A DNA stretch of 40,201 nt from Pleurocapsa sp. CCALA 161 (GCF_003003995.1 NZ_PVWF01000044.1:1-40201), one strand, 5' to 3'. Positions 1-8,466 are shown, numbered from the stretch's first letter. Numbers and translations are program-made. The notes: a model not told the origin generated them from the sequence alone.

Positions 1-84
1 ATGAACAATGAACAATGAACAATGAACAATGAACAATGAACAATGAACAATGAACAATGAACAATGAACAATGAACAGTGAACT
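1..84. repeat. Heptanucleotide tandem array (ATGAACA), 12 units
   Basis: Twelve consecutive 7-bp units of the form ATGAACA run in perfect register from the first base of the window; the last unit is GTGAACT. The array continues off the left edge. It is the reverse complement of the GTTCATT array at 1696-1905, so the glucokinase and GNAT genes lie between inverted arrays. It resembles the STRR-type heptamer repeats known from cyanobacteria. The atg in every unit is incidental. Confidence 0.95.
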
Positions 85-128
85 TCGCACTACCTATTAA
101 GCTATTTACCTAAGTAATCTTTAAAGCT

Positions 129-145
129 AAAAGCTAATAGCTTTT
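129..145 (-). terminator. Possible glk terminator hairpin
   Basis: A perfect 7-bp stem, AAAAGCT and AGCTTTT, encloses a 3-nt loop and starts about 9 nt past the glucokinase stop. The A/T-rich flanks give a short U-tract on either strand, so it could act in both directions. The stem is weak because it has only two G-C pairs. Confidence 0.35.
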
Positions 146-153
146 TTAAACAA

Positions 154-1185
154 TCAATCTTGGTGCTGCAAGGCATAAAGCACTGAACCCACTAAGCCGA
201 CTTGGGGACTCAAGACAATGTGAACGGGAATTTTTTCAATCAAGGTACTAACTCGACCTTTATCTTTAAACGTCTGTAAAAATCTACCATCCTGCATCAG
301 GGGTAAAATCTTAGCAGCAATCCCTCCTGCAATATAAATTCCGCCATAAGAAAGCAATTTTAGGGCCAAATTCCCCGTCTCTGCACCATAAGCTTCGATA
401 AAGACATCCATAGTTTTTTCACAAAGGCGATCGCTTTGTTTGAAAGCTGCTTGAGAAATTATCGCTGCGGGGTCGATAGTTTTTTTTGATTCCTGTTCCC
501 ACAGTTTAATTTTTTCAGCTATGGCTGGAGATTCGACGGCATAACCGCTGTCGCGTAAAAACTGATAGATCGAGGCAATTCCTTGACCCGAAACTACTCG
601 TTCAACGGAGATATGTGCAATTTTTAATTTGGTCTGCAAATATTTAAGTAATTCCATCTCCAAATCATTACGAGGAGCAAAATCTGTATGTCCCCCTTCA
701 CTGGCAAAAATTTGATATTTCTTTCCCTGTGGCACTAAAAAAGCCTCCCCTAAACCTGTCCCTGCACCAATAACGGCAATGGGCGAATTTTCTTTACCCT
801 CTCCTTCCTGTAGCGTATGAACATCAAAATCCTTTAAGCCTAAAATGCCAAAACTATTAGCAGCAAAATCATTCAGTAGATTAATTCTAGGGATATCCAA
901 CTCAATTTGTAGTCGTTGAGTATCTAACACCCAGCTTAAATTGGTTAGGTGACAGGTGTTGCCTACTACAGGACCAGCGATCGCAAAACAAGCCAAGTGT
1001 GGCTTAATATATTCATCCTGCGCTAAAAACTCTCGCACCATTGGTACTAAGTCGGGAAAACTAGCACTTACATATTGGGCTTCCCTAACAGTTTTAAAAG
1101 TCTTTTCGGTGAGAGTAACTTCCGTCACTTCTACCAGACGTAAAATAGTCTTGGTGCCGCCAATATCCCCAGCTAGTAAAAACAT
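154..1185 (-). CDS. glk: Glucokinase (Glk family)
   Basis: 343 aa. It phosphorylates glucose to glucose 6-phosphate with ATP in the cytosol, feeding glycolysis and the oxidative pentose phosphate route. The N-terminus has the ASKHA phosphate-1 motif DIGGTKT (residues 7-13). A central GAGTGLGEA segment and an FASEGGHTDFAPR segment are typical of bacterial Glk (PF02685) rather than ROK-type kinases. The length matches cyanobacterial Glk. ATG start. The gene lies downstream of the GNAT gene on the same strand with about a 33-bp gap, so the two may be co-transcribed. A small hairpin follows the stop. Confidence 0.9.
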   Translation of the reverse strand: MFLLAGDIGGTKTILRLVEVTEVTLTEKTFKTVREAQYVSASFPDLVPMVREFLAQDEYIKPHLACFAIAGPVVGNTCHLTNLSWVLDTQRLQIELDIPRINLLNDFAANSFGILGLKDFDVHTLQEGEGKENSPIAVIGAGTGLGEAFLVPQGKKYQIFASEGGHTDFAPRNDLEMELLKYLQTKLKIAHISVERVVSGQGIASIYQFLRDSGYAVESPAIAEKIKLWEQESKKTIDPAAIISQAAFKQSDRLCEKTMDVFIEAYGAETGNLALKLLSYGGIYIAGGIAAKILPLMQDGRFLQTFKDKGRVSTLIEKIPVHIVLSPQVGLVGSVLYALQHQD

Positions 1186-1218
1186 AATCTGCTTACGATT
1201 TATTTCGATATTCTTTTA

Positions 1219-1701
1219 TTAATGTAACCGCTTAAAATAAACTAAATCACATCTTGCGGTTTCTACACCTTCGGCAGGTTCATAGCCATTACGTTCGTAT
1301 AATTTTACTGCCTCTTTTAAGATAGTTACGGTTTCAAGCCAAATTTCTTGATAATTTCGAATTGCGATCGCTTTTTCGAGTTCTAGCAGCAAATATTTTC
1401 CTATTCCTTTGCTCCTGATTTCTGGAAGTAAGTACATTTTACGAATTTCTACAGCATTTTTTCCTCTGGCTATCGGTTGATATGCTGCTGTCCCGACAAT
1501 AACTGTATCTTGTTCCACTACCCAAAACTCTCCCCCAGCGTTTAAATAAGCATCTTCTACCTCAATTACATCTCGATCTGCCAATTCAGGTTGCCAAGGC
1601 AAACCATACTCTTCTAGCACCGTCTTAATTACTCCTGCTGCTGAGGCGCGATCGCTCTGTTGCCAATCTCTAATGGTGAAGTTTTGATATCTTTCGTTCA
1701 C
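1219..1701 (-). CDS. GNAT-family N-acetyltransferase
   Basis: 160 aa, single GNAT domain. The acetyl-CoA-binding core is visible as KMYLLPEIRSKGIGKYLL (about residues 88-105), where the R/Q-x-x-G-x-G/A loop is RSKGIG. A typical C-terminal ...KLYERNGYEP segment follows. The substrate cannot be read from sequence. The start is GTG at 1701, which lies inside the first unit of the heptamer array at 1696-1905. An in-frame TGA two codons upstream and the lack of an early Met make this the only sensible start. No Shine-Dalgarno sequence is visible because the upstream DNA is pure repeat. It lies just upstream of glk on the same strand. Confidence 0.8.
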   Translation of the reverse strand: MNERYQNFTIRDWQQSDRASAAGVIKTVLEEYGLPWQPELADRDVIEVEDAYLNAGGEFWVVEQDTVIVGTAAYQPIARGKNAVEIRKMYLLPEIRSKGIGKYLLLELEKAIAIRNYQEIWLETVTILKEAVKLYERNGYEPAEGVETARCDLVYFKRLH

Positions 1702-1905
1702 TGTTCACTGTTCATTGTTCATTGTTCATTGTTCATTGTTCATTGTTCACTGTTCATTGTTCATTGTTCATTGTTCATTGTTCATTGTTCATTGTTCATT
1801 GTTCATTGCTCATTGTTCATTGTTCACTGTTCATTGTTCATTGTTCATTGTTCATTGTTCACTGTTCACTGCTCACTGTTCACTGCTCACTGTTCACTGC
1901 TCATT
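1696..1905. repeat. Heptanucleotide tandem array (GTTCATT family), 30 units
   Basis: Thirty 7-bp units run in unbroken register. Most are GTTCATT; variants GTTCACT, GCTCATT and GCTCACT cluster at both ends, mainly the right. The array fills nearly all the space between the miaE-like stop (1908-1910) and the GNAT gene and overlaps the GNAT start codon. Because 7 is not a multiple of 3, all frames cycle through the same heptapeptide, which gives long but meaningless open frames on the plus strand. Confidence 0.97.
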
Positions 1906-1907
1906 GT

Positions 1908-2522
1908 CTAACTATGTAATCTCGGTTCAGGATGCATCGTTGCCAAAATACTGCTTTCATATTCTCCTAATTCCGCCAATCGACGTTGCACTGTAGGGCG
2001 ATCGCTATATTCTGATGCTAACAACCAATAGATGCCGTAATGACGGGCTTCTGATGCCATCAAACTACGATAAAACTTGGCTAATTCAGCATCAGGACAG
2101 TATTCTCCAATTAAGCCTAGTCTTTCGTGGGAACGAGCTTCGATAATTGCTAAAACCAATAATAAGTCAATTAAACGATCGGGTTCGGGGTGCCGTACCT
2201 GGGATTTTAGCTGAGCAAAATAAGGAGGAGAATTTAAGGCAGCTAAGGTAATATTACGCTTTTCCAACCATTGATTTACTTGGTCAAAATGTGAAAGTTC
2301 TTCTTGAGCGATCGCGGTTAATTGACGCACTAATTTCTGGTGAGCAGGATAGCGAAACATGAGATTAATTGCTGCCCCTGCTGCTTTGCGCTCACAGTGA
2401 GAATGATCTAATAATATAGTATCGAGGTTAGCGATCGCTGTTTCGATCCACTCAGGGTTTGAAGGCTGTTGCAGAATTTTAATAGTAGCATTTGTGCTGT
2501 AAGCGACTACTCGATTCATCAT
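1908..2522 (-). CDS. miaE: tRNA-(ms2io6A)-hydroxylase (MiaE-like diiron protein)
   Basis: 204 aa. MiaE hydroxylates the isopentenyl group of ms2i6A37 in tRNA. The family is a ferritin-like four-helix bundle with a carboxylate-bridged diiron site. The ligand pattern is visible: an early Glu in HCERKAAG, EELSH near residues 93-97, EARSHER near 127-133 and SEARHYG near 152-158. Length is usual for the family. The start could be either Met of the MM pair. The stop lies two bases beyond the heptamer array that separates it from the GNAT gene on the same strand. Assigned from motif pattern and length. Confidence 0.85.
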   Translation of the reverse strand: MMNRVVAYSTNATIKILQQPSNPEWIETAIANLDTILLDHSHCERKAAGAAINLMFRYPAHQKLVRQLTAIAQEELSHFDQVNQWLEKRNITLAALNSPPYFAQLKSQVRHPEPDRLIDLLLVLAIIEARSHERLGLIGEYCPDAELAKFYRSLMASEARHYGIYWLLASEYSDRPTVQRRLAELGEYESSILATMHPEPRLHS

Positions 2523-2709
2523 AATCTTCTTATACTAAAGAACGTTTATTTTGCTTTATTGTCCAGATAATTTGTCTCGAATAATCAATCAAAAATTAAT
2601 TTTGATTATATGCACATCATCTTGAATTAAACGGGAATACTTACTAGTAAGTTAACAATTTCCTTTTATTATTAGTAAAACTGTTAGTAGTAAAAATTAA
2701 TTGTCAAGA

Positions 2710-3483
2710 ATGCACATTGTCAAACCAGCAAGCATGACTAAAAACCGCCGAATTGTAATTGGTGACGTACACGGACACTATGACACTTTAATTGCCCTAC
2801 TAGACGCAGTTTCACCCACTAGTAAAGATGAAATATACTTTTTGGGCGACTTAATTGATCGTGGTCCTAAAAGCGCCCAGGTAGTAGATCTGGTAATGCG
2901 TAACAAGTTTCACTGTTTACGCGGCAACCATGAAGAAATGCTCTTGGATGTAGTTGGCACAGGAGAAGTCTCAGTCGATCTGTATCAAAGCTGGCTCTAC
3001 AGTGGTGGTCACGCTACGGTTGATAGCTACGACAGCAAAATTCCTCAAGAGCATATCGATTGGATCAAGGGTTTGCCTTTATATCTCGATCTGGGAGACT
3101 ATTGGCTGGTTCATGCAGGAGTCGATCCTAATGTTCCTCTGGCTCAACAGAGTGCCGAACAGTTTTGCTGGATCAGAGAAGATTTTCATGGCAATGATCA
3201 AGCCATATTTAAAAATAAGCTGATTATCACAGGGCATACGATCACCTTTACCTTACCAGGAGTTAAACCAGGACAGATTGCAGCAGGTAAAGGCTGGCTA
3301 GATATTGAAACAGGAGCATATCACCATAATAGTGGTTGGATGACTGCTATAGACCTCAATCAGCATAAAGTGTATCAGGCAAATTCTTTTGATGGGCGGA
3401 TTCGGATTATGCCCTTAAGCAAAGCGATCGCTAAGGTAGAATCTGCTAAAATAGCATCCCGCAGAATGCGTAAAAGAGCCTAA
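2710..3483 (+). CDS. PPP-family serine/threonine phosphatase (metallophosphoesterase)
   Basis: About 257 aa. The signatures of the PPP metallophosphoesterase fold are present in order: GDVHGHYD, then GDLIDRG about 28 residues later, then RGNHEE. Further on, LVHAGV and ITGHT supply the remaining metal-binding histidines. Bacterial members are protein phosphatases or diadenosine tetraphosphatases and the sequence does not decide between them. Three starts are possible: TTG at 2701, ATG at 2710 and ATG at 2734; none has a clear ribosome-binding site, and 2734 would still leave the GDVHG motif intact. It stands alone, upstream of panD. Confidence 0.82.
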   Translation: MHIVKPASMTKNRRIVIGDVHGHYDTLIALLDAVSPTSKDEIYFLGDLIDRGPKSAQVVDLVMRNKFHCLRGNHEEMLLDVVGTGEVSVDLYQSWLYSGGHATVDSYDSKIPQEHIDWIKGLPLYLDLGDYWLVHAGVDPNVPLAQQSAEQFCWIREDFHGNDQAIFKNKLIITGHTITFTLPGVKPGQIAAGKGWLDIETGAYHHNSGWMTAIDLNQHKVYQANSFDGRIRIMPLSKAIAKVESAKIASRRMRKRA

Positions 3484-3535
3484 TTTGCTATTTTTTAGTC
3501 ATCAACCATAAATTGAATATCTTCTGATGACAAGT

Positions 3536-3563
3536 GTTCACTGCTCATTGCTCACTGTTGAAT
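3536..3563. repeat. Short heptamer array (GTTCACT/GCTCATT)
   Basis: Four 7-bp units in register: GTTCACT, GCTCATT, GCTCACT, GTTGAAT. They use the same unit family as the array at 1696-1905 and lie between the phosphatase gene and panD. Confidence 0.75.
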
Positions 3564-3607
3564 GCCTAACGGTTTATTATATATAGTGTCAGGTTAAAAG
3601 AGAATCG

Positions 3608-4027
3608 ATGAGCCAGATCAAGTTAATGCACGCTAAGCTTCATCGCGTTAGAGTCACGGAAGCTAATGTCAATTATGTCGGTAGTATCACTATTGATCAA
3701 GATTTAATGAGTAAGGTAGGAATTCTGCCCCTACAAGAAGTAGACGTAATTAATCTGGCAAATGGTAAACGTTGGTCTACTTATGCGATCGCTGGAGTAC
3801 CAGGAAAGAGAGAAATCTGCCCCAATGGTGGAGCTGCCTTACTTTGTCAGCCTGGGGATATTTTGATTATTATTGCCTACGAATATCGCGATCGCTCTGA
3901 GGTCATGACTCAGGGACATCAGGCAAAAGTGATTGTGGCAGATGAACACAACCATTGTTTAGAATTTATAGAGCAAAGATTAGTCAACGAGTCAGGCAAG
4001 TTACAGTTTCAATCTTCGATTGATTAA
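3608..4027 (+). CDS. panD: Aspartate 1-decarboxylase proenzyme
   Basis: 139 aa. PanD converts L-aspartate to beta-alanine for pantothenate and CoA synthesis. The proenzyme cleaves itself at a Gly-Ser bond to form a catalytic pyruvoyl group; here the site is G25-S26 in NYVGSITID. The [14 protein letters not shown] start region and the [13 protein letters not shown] segment are characteristic. The ATG at 3608 fits cyanobacterial homologues, which have a few residues before MHAKLH. No panB, panC or panE lies nearby. Confidence 0.93.
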   Translation: MSQIKLMHAKLHRVRVTEANVNYVGSITIDQDLMSKVGILPLQEVDVINLANGKRWSTYAIAGVPGKREICPNGGAALLCQPGDILIIIAYEYRDRSEVMTQGHQAKVIVADEHNHCLEFIEQRLVNESGKLQFQSSID

Positions 4028-4188
4028 AAAAAGTTTTTGTTAAATAGCAAACAGTGAATCTGTAGCGGTTTATTCCAGATTACGACACAAATTTCCCTCA
4101 TTTACCACAACCCGATAAACTTAAACTTGTCGATCGCTTTTTCTGAGTATCAAATTTCCCTAGGTTCGTAACAGAAATAAATTATCGT

Positions 4189-4210
4189 TGTAACGGTTGT
4201 AAAAGTTACA
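4189..4210. promoter_or_regulatory. Inverted repeat upstream of the transketolase-like gene
   Basis: A perfect inverted repeat TGTAAC-N10-GTTACA ends 52 bp before the ATG at 4263. A further TTGTAA copy lies inside it. The spacing does not match GTA-N8-TAC (NtcA) or the usual spacing of RpaB HLR1 half-sites, so no regulator is named. An A/T-rich TATATA stretch at 4248-4253 follows, and no Shine-Dalgarno sequence is visible. Confidence 0.35.
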
Positions 4211-4262
4211 TTAAAATTACAAGTTTTTTCACACAATTTGCACACAATATATAAGATAAATC

Positions 4263-6173
4263 ATGACAGCAACAACTACTCGTTTTCCCATTGATTTAGG
4301 TGCTTATAAACCTTTAGCCTTAGATCCAAGCAAGGCGACTCTGACAGATGAACAAAGAGCAGCATTGACAGCTAATATTCAACTCTGCCGTGAGGCGATC
4401 GTGTTTTTTACTGCTACTGGTGCAGCCAGAGGGGTTGGTGGACATACTGGGGGGCCTTTTGATACTGTTCCTGAAGTAATGATTCTCGATGCTTTTTTCC
4501 GTGGTGCGCCTGATAAGTTTGTCCCCATCTTTTTTGATGAAGCAGGGCATCGGGTGGCGACTCAATATCTCATGGCAACATTGCATGGTGATTTACCGCA
4601 AGAAGATTTACTAAATTATCGTGGTGCTAACTCTAAATTGCCTGGACACCCTGAATTAGGTCTAACTCCTGGGGTTAAATTTAGTTCTGGTCGTTTAGGA
4701 CATATGTGGCCCTACATTAACGGTATTGCCCTAGCTAATCCTGATAAAGTAGTTGTTTGTTTGGGTTCTGATGGTGCGCAACAGGAAGGAAATGATGCTG
4801 AAGCTGCACGGTTAGCAGTGGCGCAAAACCTCAATGTTAAGCTGTTTATCGATGATAACGATGTAACTATTGCTGGACATCCCTCCGATTATCTACCTGG
4901 TTACGATGTAGGTAAAACCCTAACTGGTCATGGTTTAGAAGTTAATGAAGGCGACGGCGAAGATCTTGATTCTCTCTATAGCCGTATGTGCGCAGCGGTA
5001 ATGAGTGATGGCCCTGTGGCTCTAGTTAACAAGCGTCCGATGTGTCCTGGGATTGAAGGTATTGAAGGCACTACCCACGGACATGATGTGATTGCGGTGG
5101 ATAAAGCGATCGCCTATTTAGAGCAACATAATCAAGGTGCAGCAGCCGACTTTCTCAAAAATATAAAAAAACCCAGCAATGATTATAAGTTCTTGGGAGT
5201 AAGCGATAAACTCGGTTCTAACCGTAACGTCTTTGGTGATGCGGTAGTTTCTGTCCTCGGTAAAATGAGTGATGCTGAACGGAAAGAGAAAGTGATCTTT
5301 ATTGACAGTGACTTAGAAGGTTCTTGTGGTTTTAAAACCATTCACGATGCTTATCCCGATGTCTTTATCCCTTCGGGAATCATGGAACGGGGTAACCTTT
5401 CCGCTGCTGCTGGTTTTGGTATGGCAGAAGGGAAACAGGGTGTTTTTGCTACCTTTAGTGCTTTTCTAGAAATGTGTGTTTCGGAAATCACTATGGCACG
5501 TCTCAACAAGTCTAATCTCTTGTGCCACTTCTCCCACGCTGGTATCGACGATATGGCAGACAACACCTGTCACTTCGGAATTAACAATATGTATGCAGAC
5601 AACGGCTTAGAAGATGGTTATGAAACTCGTCTCTACTTCCCCGCTGATGCTCACCAAATGACTGCCTGTGTTAACAAAGTTTTCCACGATCCTGGAATGC
5701 GCTTTATCTTCTCCACCCGTTCTAAAGTACCGATGATTCTCGATGATGCGGGTAAGGAATATTTTGGTGGTGATTATACCTTCACTCCTGGTAAAGATGA
5801 GGTGATTCGCGAAGGCGATGCAGGCTATATTGTCAGCTTTGGCGATGCTCTTTATCGTTCCTTGGATGCGGTAGAACGTCTTAGACAAGAAGGAATTAAC
5901 GTTGGTTTAATCAACAAGTCTACTCTTAATCTCATTGATGAAGAGATGATGGCAAAAATTGGTAAAGCACCTTTTGTCTTAGTAGTTGAATCTTTCAATC
6001 GTCGTACAGGTTTAGGTAGCCGTTTTGGTTCGTGGTTACTAGAACGTGGTTTAACTCCCAAATATGCCTATCTTGGTGTTCATGAAGAAGGCTGTGGTGG
6101 ACTTTGGGAACAGTTCTCTTATCAAGGAATCGATCCAGAAGGTATCATGAGCCATGTAAAAGGGTTAATCTGA
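4263..6173 (+). CDS. Transketolase-like thiamine-diphosphate enzyme
   Basis: 636 aa with the transketolase order: N-terminal TPP domain, PYR domain, C-terminal transketolase domain. Visible signatures are GGHTGGPFDTVP (about 59-70), a TPP/Mg motif from GSDGAQQEG (168-176) to IDDNDV (196-201), and a MERGNLSAAAG segment that should carry the catalytic PYR-domain Glu. It is shorter than the ~670-aa Calvin-cycle transketolase of cyanobacteria and its N-terminus is unlike it, so this looks like a second transketolase-type enzyme. The substrate is not readable, although ketol transfer on sugar phosphates is the family activity. The gene is monocistronic with a strong terminator. Confidence 0.8.
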   Translation: MTATTTRFPIDLGAYKPLALDPSKATLTDEQRAALTANIQLCREAIVFFTATGAARGVGGHTGGPFDTVPEVMILDAFFRGAPDKFVPIFFDEAGHRVATQYLMATLHGDLPQEDLLNYRGANSKLPGHPELGLTPGVKFSSGRLGHMWPYINGIALANPDKVVVCLGSDGAQQEGNDAEAARLAVAQNLNVKLFIDDNDVTIAGHPSDYLPGYDVGKTLTGHGLEVNEGDGEDLDSLYSRMCAAVMSDGPVALVNKRPMCPGIEGIEGTTHGHDVIAVDKAIAYLEQHNQGAAADFLKNIKKPSNDYKFLGVSDKLGSNRNVFGDAVVSVLGKMSDAERKEKVIFIDSDLEGSCGFKTIHDAYPDVFIPSGIMERGNLSAAAGFGMAEGKQGVFATFSAFLEMCVSEITMARLNKSNLLCHFSHAGIDDMADNTCHFGINNMYADNGLEDGYETRLYFPADAHQMTACVNKVFHDPGMRFIFSTRSKVPMILDDAGKEYFGGDYTFTPGKDEVIREGDAGYIVSFGDALYRSLDAVERLRQEGINVGLINKSTLNLIDEEMMAKIGKAPFVLVVESFNRRTGLGSRFGSWLLERGLTPKYAYLGVHEEGCGGLWEQFSYQGIDPEGIMSHVKGLI

Positions 6174-6215
6174 ATTAGCTTTAAGCTTTAAGCTCTAAGC
6201 TTTAAGCTTTAAGTA
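6174..6215. repeat. Heptamer array (TTAAGCT), 6 units
   Basis: Six 7-bp units start directly after the TGA stop of the transketolase-like gene: ATTAGCT, TTAAGCT twice, CTAAGCT, TTAAGCT, TTAAGTA. The unit has the AAGCTT palindrome, so the transcript could fold on itself. It sits between the stop codon and the terminator. Confidence 0.85.
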
Positions 6216-6229
6216 AAACAGTGTTGCAG

Positions 6230-6254
6230 GGTGGGTAAATTACTCACCTTTTTT
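6230..6254 (+). terminator. Rho-independent terminator of the transketolase-like gene
   Basis: Stem GGTGGGT and ACTCACC (one G-U pair), loop AAATT, followed at once by six T residues. This is a classic intrinsic terminator, 57 bp after the stop at 6173. Confidence 0.85.
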
Positions 6255-6291
6255 ATTGCTTAAAATGCTTTTGAAATAACAGGTTAAAACC

Positions 6292-7170
6292 ATGATGAAA
6301 ACTGATAATTTGATTGATTTACCTGATGGTCGTAAGTTAGCCTACGCGGAGTATGGCAAGCCAGATGGACATACCGTCATGCACTTTCACGGTTCTATGA
6401 GTTCTCGTTTAGAACCATCATTTTTTGGCGATGATCTCCTAAATCAATATGGTTTGCATTTTATTGCTCTTGATCGTCCTGGCATGGGACAATCTGATTT
6501 TCAACCTAATCGAGGTTTGACTGACTGGACGAAAGATGTCGTATTTGTTGCCGATAGCTTAAATATAGAGCAATTTTCTGTGTTGGCAATTTCTGGTGGA
6601 GGAGGATATGCAGCGGTTTGTGCAGCCAAAATTCCTGAGCGACTCCACTCTGTTGTCATTGTTTCTGGCGCATGGCAAGTAGATGATGAAGCAGTGAAAA
6701 ACACTCAATTTCCCCTCAATCTCCTTTTTATCGTAGCTAGTAAAGCTCCTTTTTTATTACCAATGATGCTGAAAATATCAAATTTATCTTTTCAGGGTCG
6801 CCTTGAAAAGATTTTAGCTCGGATGAAAAAGAGTATGCCCACCCCAGACTACAACGCTTTGGCACAGTCTGGTAGGATGAAAGTCTTTCTCCAAGGATTT
6901 ATCGAGGGTTTGCGGCGAGGGACAAAAGGGGCTGCGTGGGATCTCCATCTATCTGCTTATGATTGGGATTTTGACTTGGAAGAAATTAAAACTCCTCTTA
7001 CCTTATTTCACGGGGAGCAAGACAAAAGCGTTCCAGTGGAAAATGTGCGCCGAAAAATCAGTAACTCTCTACCTACCGCTCGACTGGTTACTTATCAGGA
7101 TGAAGGACATATTTCAATTATCATCAATCGTTATGATGAGATTTTTAAGGCTCTTGCACCAAGATCTTAG
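6292..7170 (+). CDS. Alpha/beta hydrolase
   Basis: 292 aa. The alpha/beta-hydrolase fold is shown by HFHGSMSSR (oxyanion-hole HG, residues 33-34), DRPGMGQSD (61-69), a nucleophile elbow AISGGGGYA with Ser101, and a predicted triad completed by Asp244 in GEQDKSVP and His273 in DEGHIS. The GxSGGG elbow differs slightly from the common GxSxGG. Family members include esterases, peroxidases and aminopeptidases, and the substrate is not readable. It begins 38 bp past the upstream terminator, so it has its own promoter. ATG at 6292 or 6295. Confidence 0.8.
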   Translation: MMKTDNLIDLPDGRKLAYAEYGKPDGHTVMHFHGSMSSRLEPSFFGDDLLNQYGLHFIALDRPGMGQSDFQPNRGLTDWTKDVVFVADSLNIEQFSVLAISGGGGYAAVCAAKIPERLHSVVIVSGAWQVDDEAVKNTQFPLNLLFIVASKAPFLLPMMLKISNLSFQGRLEKILARMKKSMPTPDYNALAQSGRMKVFLQGFIEGLRRGTKGAAWDLHLSAYDWDFDLEEIKTPLTLFHGEQDKSVPVENVRRKISNSLPTARLVTYQDEGHISIIINRYDEIFKALAPRS

Positions 7171-7228
7171 ACTTCAATATCATCATCATCGATTCATGTT
7201 TTAAATCAGAAACGCCGAAAGTTTTAGT

Positions 7229-8140
7229 ATGAAATTATTTATTGACCAGTTAATTACCCAAATCAAGCAAAAGCACACGCCTTGTATTGTGGGGTTAGAT
7301 CCTGCATTAGAAAGGATGCCTGAAAGCTGGCTCAAAGAACAGTGTATAAATCAACAAAGTAGTCTAACCGACTGTGCAGAAGCGATTTATCAATATAATT
7401 TGATGGTCTTAGATGCGATCGCCGATCTGGTTCCCGCCGTTAAACCCCAGAGTGCTTACTATGAATTATTTGGTTCAGCGGGAATTGTCGCCTTAGAAAA
7501 AACTATTCAAGCAGCACGCGATCGCGATTTACTAGTAGTTTTAGATGTCAAACGGGGGGATATTGCTTCTACTGCCACTGCCTATGCTCAAAGCTATTTG
7601 CCGAGAAAGCCGAAACTTCCTCTAGAAGCGGATGCTATCACTATTGTTCCCTATCTAGGTCAAGACTGTGTTGAGCCTTTTTTCGAGGAAGCGATTAAAT
7701 GGGGTAAGGGTATTTTTGTCTGTGTCAAAACCTCAAATCCTGGTGCAGCGATCGTCCAAGAACAAAAAATGAATGACAGATATCTCTACGAAATTATTGC
7801 CGATCTGATTAAACCAGCCTTAGCTAAAAGTATCGGTGAATTTGGTTATAGCGGTATTGGTGCAGTGGTGGGTGCAACCTATCCTGAAGCTGCGCAAAAG
7901 CTGCGAAAGCAACTACCTCAGAGTCTATTTCTCGTTCCAGGAGTTGGCGCACAAGGAGGAGGAAATGAAGGAATTAAAGCCTGTTTCAATCCTGATGGTT
8001 TAGGGGCGGTGGTAAGTAGTTCGAGGGCGATTATGTATCCCCATCAATACAGTGCAGCAGATGCTAATCGAGACACCATTCGACAAGCTGCCATAGATTT
8101 GATTACCCAAGTCACAGAGATTTTAGAATTCACGGGGTGA
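7229..8140 (+). CDS. pyrF: Orotidine 5'-phosphate decarboxylase, type 2
   Basis: 303 aa. It converts OMP to UMP, the last step of de novo pyrimidine synthesis. The catalytic Asp-Lys-Asp array is visible in VVLDVKRGDIAST (D106, K108, D111). Length and the opening IVGLDPALERMP are those of the long type 2 family rather than the ~230-aa type 1 enzyme. A second hallmark is PGVGAQGG near the C-terminus. ATG start at 7229. An intrinsic terminator follows the stop within 14 bp. Confidence 0.93.
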   Translation: MKLFIDQLITQIKQKHTPCIVGLDPALERMPESWLKEQCINQQSSLTDCAEAIYQYNLMVLDAIADLVPAVKPQSAYYELFGSAGIVALEKTIQAARDRDLLVVLDVKRGDIASTATAYAQSYLPRKPKLPLEADAITIVPYLGQDCVEPFFEEAIKWGKGIFVCVKTSNPGAAIVQEQKMNDRYLYEIIADLIKPALAKSIGEFGYSGIGAVVGATYPEAAQKLRKQLPQSLFLVPGVGAQGGGNEGIKACFNPDGLGAVVSSSRAIMYPHQYSAADANRDTIRQAAIDLITQVTEILEFTG

Positions 8141-8153
8141 CCAAGAACTAGTA

Positions 8154-8183
8154 AGATCTGGGTTTTTCCCAGGTCTACCTTTT
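8154..8183 (+). terminator. Rho-independent terminator of pyrF
   Basis: Stem AGATCTGGG and CCCAGGTCT (9 bp, one G-U pair) around a TTTTT loop, then ACCTTTT. It lies directly after the pyrF stop (8138-8140). Confidence 0.7.
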
Positions 8184-8199
8184 CCCCTGGTTGATTTTT

Positions 8200-8449
8200 A
8201 TGTGTATAAATCACGCTCAATTAATAGTTCCTGAAAACGTAATTCTCTTATTTCAGCCTCCCTATTGTCCCGAACTTAATCCAATTGAACGGGTCTGGCA
8301 ATACATCAAACAAAAGCTGAAAAACTTATTTTTTTACTAGCCTTGATGATGTTAGATATAAGGTAGCTAAAATTCTTAATTCTTGATCTGAAGATATTGT
8401 TCATTCTTTGACTGGCTGGGACTATATTTTAGATGCATTATCTCTCTAG
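8200..8449 (+). pseudogene. IS630-type transposase remnant (C-terminal end)
   Basis: From 8200 the plus strand reads MCINHAQLIVPENV followed by LLFQPPYCPELNPIERVW. This is the hallmark C-terminal block of the DDE catalytic domain of IS630 transposases, with the last catalytic Glu in NPIE. A stop at 8338-8340 interrupts it. The homology resumes in another frame (SLDDVRYKVAKILNS, then an in-frame TGA, then DIVHSLTGWDYILDALSL) and ends at the stop at 8447-8449. The 5' two thirds of the gene and any clear terminal repeat are missing, so this is a decayed fragment. Confidence 0.8.
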
Positions 8450-8466
8450 CCACTTTTGAGAATTGG

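Noticed and set aside
956-1222. Plus-strand 88-codon open frame opposite glk
   Set aside because: Shadow of the glucokinase gene. The minus-strand product has complete family motifs.
1-1905. CRISPR array
   Set aside because: Units are 7 bp and contiguous, with no spacers or cas genes. They are simple tandem repeats.
1660-1996. Three long plus-strand open frames reading a repeated FIVHCSL-type peptide
   Set aside because: They are produced purely by the 7-bp array (21 bp = 7 codons in every frame). They have no ribosome-binding site and overlap real minus-strand genes.
4189-4210. NtcA or RpaB (HLR1) binding site upstream of the transketolase-like gene
   Set aside because: The spacing fits neither GTA-N8-TAC nor the 10-bp offset of HLR1 half-sites (it is 9 bp here). 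It is kept only as an unassigned inverted repeat.
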